Source of the DNA: Albidovulum sp. bin36
GTDB taxonomy: Bacteria > Pseudomonadota > Alphaproteobacteria > Rhodobacterales > Rhodobacteraceae
Reading direction: 5' to 3'
Assembly: GCA_002238565.1 (NCBI GenBank)
Contig: MPMP01000035.1
Location: 1-49,319 of the forward strand
Length of the DNA stretch: 49,319 nt
A program made the translations under genes and the position numbers. Below are positions 45,805-49,319 of the stretch, piece after piece (position 1 is the first letter of the stretch; the number at the start of each line of letters is the position of its first letter). The notes under the pieces are model-generated. The model was given only the letters and a program-made list of their open reading frames with translations. It did not search any database and was not told the DNA's origin.

Positions 45805-47007
45805 TTATTCCGCCGGCGCCATCCTGTAGATCGCCCCGCGGTCTTCGGATAGAAACCAGATCGATCCGTCCGGCGCTTCCGCGACATCTCGCACGCGGCG
45901 CGTTTCCGGGAATTTCAGCCGTTCGGCTTCCGACAGCCCGCCGACGGGATCCAAGCGGGAAATCAGGTCGAATTTCAGCGAGCCGACAAGGAAATGCCCC
46001 GTCCATTCAGGCCATAGCCTGCCGGAATAAATCGCCATGCCGCCCGGCGCGATGGACGGGTCCCAGTAGAAATCGGGCTGTTCCATTCCCGCCCTGGACG
46101 TGCCGACGCCGATCCTGTCTCCCGAATAATGCCGCCCGTAGGAAATGACGGGCCAGCCATAGTTCCTTCCCCTCAGGATTCTATTGATCTCGTCGCCGCC
46201 CCTGGCGCCGTGCTCGACAACCCAGAGGCCGCCGTCCGCATCGAATGCGGCTCCTTGCGGATTGCGATGGCCATAGCTCCAGATCTCGGGCTTCGAGCGC
46301 TTGCGGGAGCGGAAGGGGTTGTCGCCGGGAACGGTTCCATTCCGATCGAGCCTGATAACCGTGCCGTGATGGGAAACCAAATTCTGAGCTTCGGCGCGGT
46401 CGCCGCGCTCGCCTAGGGTTACAAAGATTTCACCGCTTTTCGATTCCGCGATTCTCGAGCCGAAATGCCGGGAGCCTTCTCCCGGAGGCGACATCTCAAA
46501 GACTGTTCGAAAAGACTCCAGGCGAGCGGAATCCTTCGATAGCTTCGCGATCGCAAGAGCCGTGCCCGCGCGTCCTCGATGATCGGACTTGGAGAATGTC
46601 AGGAATATTTCTCGAGTTGTCTCGAAGTCCCTCGCCACCGCGACGTCGAGCAGCCCGCCCTGCCCTCTCGCGAAGACGCGGGGCACGCCTTTTACGATCG
46701 TCTTGCGCCTGCCTGAATCGAAGTGCAGGAGCTTTCCGCCCCGCAACGTTACGAGAAATTCGCCGCCGGGAAGAAAATCGACGCCCCACGGCACTTTGAG
46801 GCCTCCCGCGATTCTTTCGACCTCGACCGGTCCAGCTTCCGCGTGCCTTGTGTCGGCGGGCGCCAAAGAGCCCGATCCTGCGGACAATGCCAGAATAGCG
46901 GCAAACAATGCCGCGCCGCGCCGCCAATTTCCGTTTCTGCGCCACGCCAAAGGCTCAACCCTCCCTCTAGACCGCCGCCGCGTCGTAGGCGCGCGGCGAT
47001 TTTGCAT
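45805..47007 (-). CDS. PQQ-dependent aldose sugar dehydrogenase (soluble GDH/YliI family)
   Basis: A 400-residue beta-propeller dehydrogenase that oxidises aldose sugars with pyrroloquinoline quinone in the periplasm. After a basic N terminus and a hydrophobic signal segment (about residues 30-50) the family pattern runs GLKVPWGVDFLPGGEFLVTLRGGKL, GSRHFGSRI (general-base His), ERGDRAEAQNL, WSYGHRNPQGAAFD (PQQ-contacting Arg), WVVEHGARGGDEINRI and GRNYGWPVISYGRHYSG. The long Arg-rich N-terminal tail is unusual; a later start is possible. Beside a sugar importer it may supply or consume the same substrate. PQQ synthesis genes are not in the window. Confidence 0.92.
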   Translation of the reverse strand: MQNRRAPTTRRRSRGRVEPLAWRRNGNWRRGAALFAAILALSAGSGSLAPADTRHAEAGPVEVERIAGGLKVPWGVDFLPGGEFLVTLRGGKLLHFDSGRRKTIVKGVPRVFARGQGGLLDVAVARDFETTREIFLTFSKSDHRGRAGTALAIAKLSKDSARLESFRTVFEMSPPGEGSRHFGSRIAESKSGEIFVTLGERGDRAEAQNLVSHHGTVIRLDRNGTVPGDNPFRSRKRSKPEIWSYGHRNPQGAAFDADGGLWVVEHGARGGDEINRILRGRNYGWPVISYGRHYSGDRIGVGTSRAGMEQPDFYWDPSIAPGGMAIYSGRLWPEWTGHFLVGSLKFDLISRLDPVGGLSEAERLKFPETRRVRDVAEAPDGSIWFLSEDRGAIYRMAPAE

Positions 47008-47067
47008 ATTGACGAGAACCCGATTCGAACTCGGAGCATAACCGTCCGATGCCGGAAAATAAATTGC

Positions 47068-49080
47068 CTACGCTCGCATTCTCGCGCCGCTAGGATCGTG
47101 GGGCGAGCCGGATATGACGCGCGCTTCGCGTTCCTCGCCGACCACGTGGCACGTCAGCGCCGTGCCGTCTTCCGCCAGGCTAGCAGGTACGAACGCCATC
47201 GCCAAGCTCTTGCCCACGAAGTGCCCGAATCCTCCCGAAGTGATGAAACCGACACGCTTGCCGTTGCTCCAGACGGGCTCGTATCCGGAAGCATCCGCGT
47301 CGTTCGAGTCGATTTCGAGAGTTACGAGCTTGTCCTTGGATCCTAATTGCATTTCCTTGAACGCCGCATCGCGACCGACGAATTCGCCTTTGCTCCAATC
47401 TATCCAGCGATCGAGTCCCGTCATGCCCGGCGTATAGGCCTGCATGAATTCGGAGTTCCAAATCCCGAAGCTCTTCTCCAGACGCAAGGAATTCAAGGCG
47501 TAATAGCCGATTTCGGCGGCTCCGAACGGCCTGCCGGCATCGAGAAGCATATTGTACAGCGACAGGTGCTGCGACGCGTCGCAATTAATTTCGTAGCCGA
47601 GTTCCCCGGTTACGCTGATACGCGCGACTCTGGCGCGGACCAGGCCGACATCCATCCTCCTCGCGCTTAGGAAGGGCATGGCTTCGTTCGAAACGTCGTC
47701 TCGAACCAAGGAAGCCAGAATGTCCCGGGATTTCGGGCCGGACACGGAAAAACCGGCCGCCGCATCGGATATGTCGACGATGTCCACGCCGTCGACCCGC
47801 CGGTCCTCGAACCATCTCATGTGCCATTCGCGGAGATAATAGCTGCCCATGATCCAAAACTCGCCGCCGCCCCAATCCAGGACGGTAAGATCGCCGCGCA
47901 GCCTGCCGCTCGGCGCCAGCATCGGGCACAGCCTAATTCGGTTTTCCTTCGGCAGCCTGCCGGCAAGCAGCCCGTCGAGCCAGTTTCGAGCGCCTTCGCC
48001 GGACACCTTGAAACGGGAGAATCCGGAGATGTCCAGAATGGCTGCGGCTTCCCTGGCGGCCCTGCATTCCCCGCCGACAAGATCAAATGCGTTGGACCGC
48101 TTCAGCGACGGCGTTTCCTTGAAGCCCTTGGGAGCGAAGAGCAAGGGAACCTCCAGCCCCCAGCTTTCGCCCCACAAGGCTCCGCCGTCATTCATTTTGC
48201 CGTAGGCCGGAGCCGTCTTGAGCGGCCTGCCCGCCCAAAGCTGCTCGTTAGGGTAGGTCATGACGAATCGACGCGAGTAGAACTGCCCCGTCGTTTGACG
48301 GATATATTCGATGCTGGACGCAAAGTCGCCGTACCTGGCGATGTCCATCGGCCAGGCATCCGCCTCGGTCTCGCCCTTGATCATCCATTCCGCCAGGGTC
48401 TTTCCGACGCCGCCGCCCTGGAGAAAGCCCGCCATGACCCCGCAAGCGAGCCAGTAGTTCGGAAGTCCGCGCACCGGGCCGACAAGCGGATTTCCGTCCG
48501 GAGAAAAAGTGAATGCGCCGTTGACCCAGGTCTTGACGCCGACCCTCTCGAGCACCGGGTACCGCTTGTAGGCCATATCCAGCTCGTCCGAAATCCGATC
48601 GACATCCTCCTGGATCAATTCGAATCCGTAGTTCCACGGTGCCCCGTCGACGTTCCAATGCTTCGGATTGCGTTCGTAGATGCCAACTAGAATGCCGGAT
48701 TGATCCTGCCGCATGTAGGTATAGCCTTCCAGGTCCACCGTCATCGGAACTTCAAAATCCAATTCGGCGACCTCCGGAATCGATTCCGTTACGAAGTAAT
48801 GATGCTCAAGCGGCGCCAGAGGCAGTTCCAGCCCCGCCATTCGACCAACCTGCTTGGCCCAAAGACCCGCGGCGTTGATCACGTGCTCGGCGACGACCAC
48901 GCCTTTTTCGGTTGCGACCTCCCAGCGCCCGTCGCGGCGCCTGCGCAGGTCGACCACGCGGTTGTGCTCAATCACTTGCGCGCCCCTGCTCTTCGCGGCC
49001 GAAGCATAGGCATGGACTGTTCCGGTCGTATCAATGTAGCCTTCCCTGTCCGCCCATAGCCCTATCAATACTCCATACTT
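47068..49080 (-). pseudogene. Dimethylglycine/sarcosine dehydrogenase-like protein, N terminus lost at an insertion
   Basis: About 670 codons of a flavoprotein plus folate-binding (GcvT-like) enzyme that demethylates dimethylglycine or sarcosine-type substrates, feeding one-carbon units to tetrahydrofolate. The FAD half starts abruptly at IGLWADREGYIDTTGTVHAYA and includes HVINAAGLWAKQVGRMAG and PNYWLACGVMAGFLQGGGVGK; the C-terminal half has the GcvT pattern (GLLAGRLPKENRIRLCPMLAPSGRLRGDLTV; RVARISVTGELGYEI; LRLEKSFGIWNSEF; PGMTGLDRWIDWSKGEFVGRDA). Full-length relatives have about 140 more residues with the FAD GxGxxG loop; here the frame leaves homology near 49080 and stops at 49105-49107, where a transposase gene begins. 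A TTG at 49066-49068 is the only upstream start. Confidence 0.88.
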
Positions 49081-49114
49081 GACACGATGATAAATTTGTG
49101 CGAATCACGCGGCC

Positions 49115-49319
49115 ATGCAAATTGGGATGCGTCAAATATCCTCGGAAACGGTGGAATGGTTCATGAAGGCCTGTCCGGGCGACGGTTCCGGCCGGCCGTC
49201 GCGGTCCGCGCTGGCGCGCGAGCTGTGCGAGCGCGAGAGCTGGCGCGGCCCAAGCGGCAGGCTCTGCTGCGCCTCGGCGCGGAAGCTTCTTCCGAAGCTG
49301 GCCGCGTCGCTGGGGGTGC
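49115..49319 (+). CDS. N-terminal part of a transposase with DruA-like/IS4-type DNA-binding domain (cut by window edge)
   Basis: A frame open from ATG 49115 to the last base. The first 68 residues show SSETVEWFMKACPGDG, then SRSALARELCERESWRGPSG and RLCCASARKLLPKLAASLG, a helical domain (LCxRxxWR...GxLxxxxAR) found at the N terminus of certain IS4-type transposases and of DruA-like proteins. Composition is very G+C-rich, unlike the dehydrogenase next to it. A TTGACA box at 49079-49084 may be its -35 promoter element and also marks the probable element end. The rest of the gene is outside the window. Confidence 0.75.
   Translation, partial: MQIGMRQISSETVEWFMKACPGDGSGRPSRSALARELCERESWRGPSGRLCCASARKLLPKLAASLGV

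Noticed and set aside
47008..47045. TTCGAA-centred arm resembling the T-arm of a tRNA
   Set aside because: On either strand the five-base stem does not pair correctly, and no anticodon, D-arm or acceptor partner is found upstream.

Overview
The window looks like chromosomal DNA of an alphaproteobacterium. The evidence is gene order and gene types: rplM-rpsI beside a PaaI thioesterase and an enoyl-CoA hydratase, a type-2 CtaA/COX15 haem A synthase, ccm cytochrome c maturation genes, a cysG-DUF2849-cysI-DUF934 cluster, OlsB with a PlsC-like acyltransferase, a tiny DUF3553 gene, and a perfect ParB-binding parS palindrome. Species cannot be named. Parts of the window have loose coding density and IS debris, which suggests a genome that has carried active mobile elements.

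Layout. 1-675 is the end of an IS630-type transposase. 835-5285 (minus) is a complete sugar-type ABC importer (binding protein, double ATPase, permease) followed by its GntR/FCD regulator, with a good promoter and a palindrome at 5347-5374. 5684-10755 holds ligA (minus), then mnmA and an M20 peptidase (plus). 10809-17570 (minus) is a long co-directional block read rplM-rpsI-murI-argC-ccmE-ccmF-ccmH-enoyl-CoA hydratase. 17768-19047 is a divergent thioesterase/enoyl-CoA hydratase pair. 19092-22470 (minus) is a tightly overlapping unit of a TrmJ/SpoU-type methyltransferase, ctaA and an M32 carboxypeptidase. 22471-24897 is sparse and holds one alpha/beta hydrolase. 24898-29382 (plus) carries thiE, gmk, a gamma-carbonic anhydrase, two very small genes, and the ornithine-lipid pair olsB/acyltransferase. 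29383-29789 is a convergent gap containing parS. 29790-31181 (minus) is a class II DAHP synthase.

31200-35660 is an accessory stretch: a frameshifted IS4-like transposase, an IS630 fragment, a GlxA-type AraC regulator and unassignable sequence. It is followed by a secreted MTA/SAH-nucleosidase-like protein (35668-36624). 36638-40520 (minus) is a sulfite-reduction cluster (cysG, DUF2849, cysI, DUF934, tiny membrane protein) in which cysH is missing and the SUMT half of CysG is eroded. 41077-45619 (plus) is a second sugar-type ABC importer with two permeases, with a strong hairpin just after the binding-protein gene. 45805-47007 (minus) is a PQQ-type aldose dehydrogenase. 47068-49080 (minus) is a dimethylglycine/sarcosine-dehydrogenase-like gene that has lost its N-terminal FAD-binding part exactly where another transposase gene (49115 onward, plus) begins.

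I did not find a clear new defence or other novel multi-gene system. The most useful observations are the parS site, the apparent IS disruption of the dehydrogenase, the eroded siroheme synthase without cysH, and several palindromic promoter-linked sites. No rRNA, tRNA or CRISPR array was recognised.
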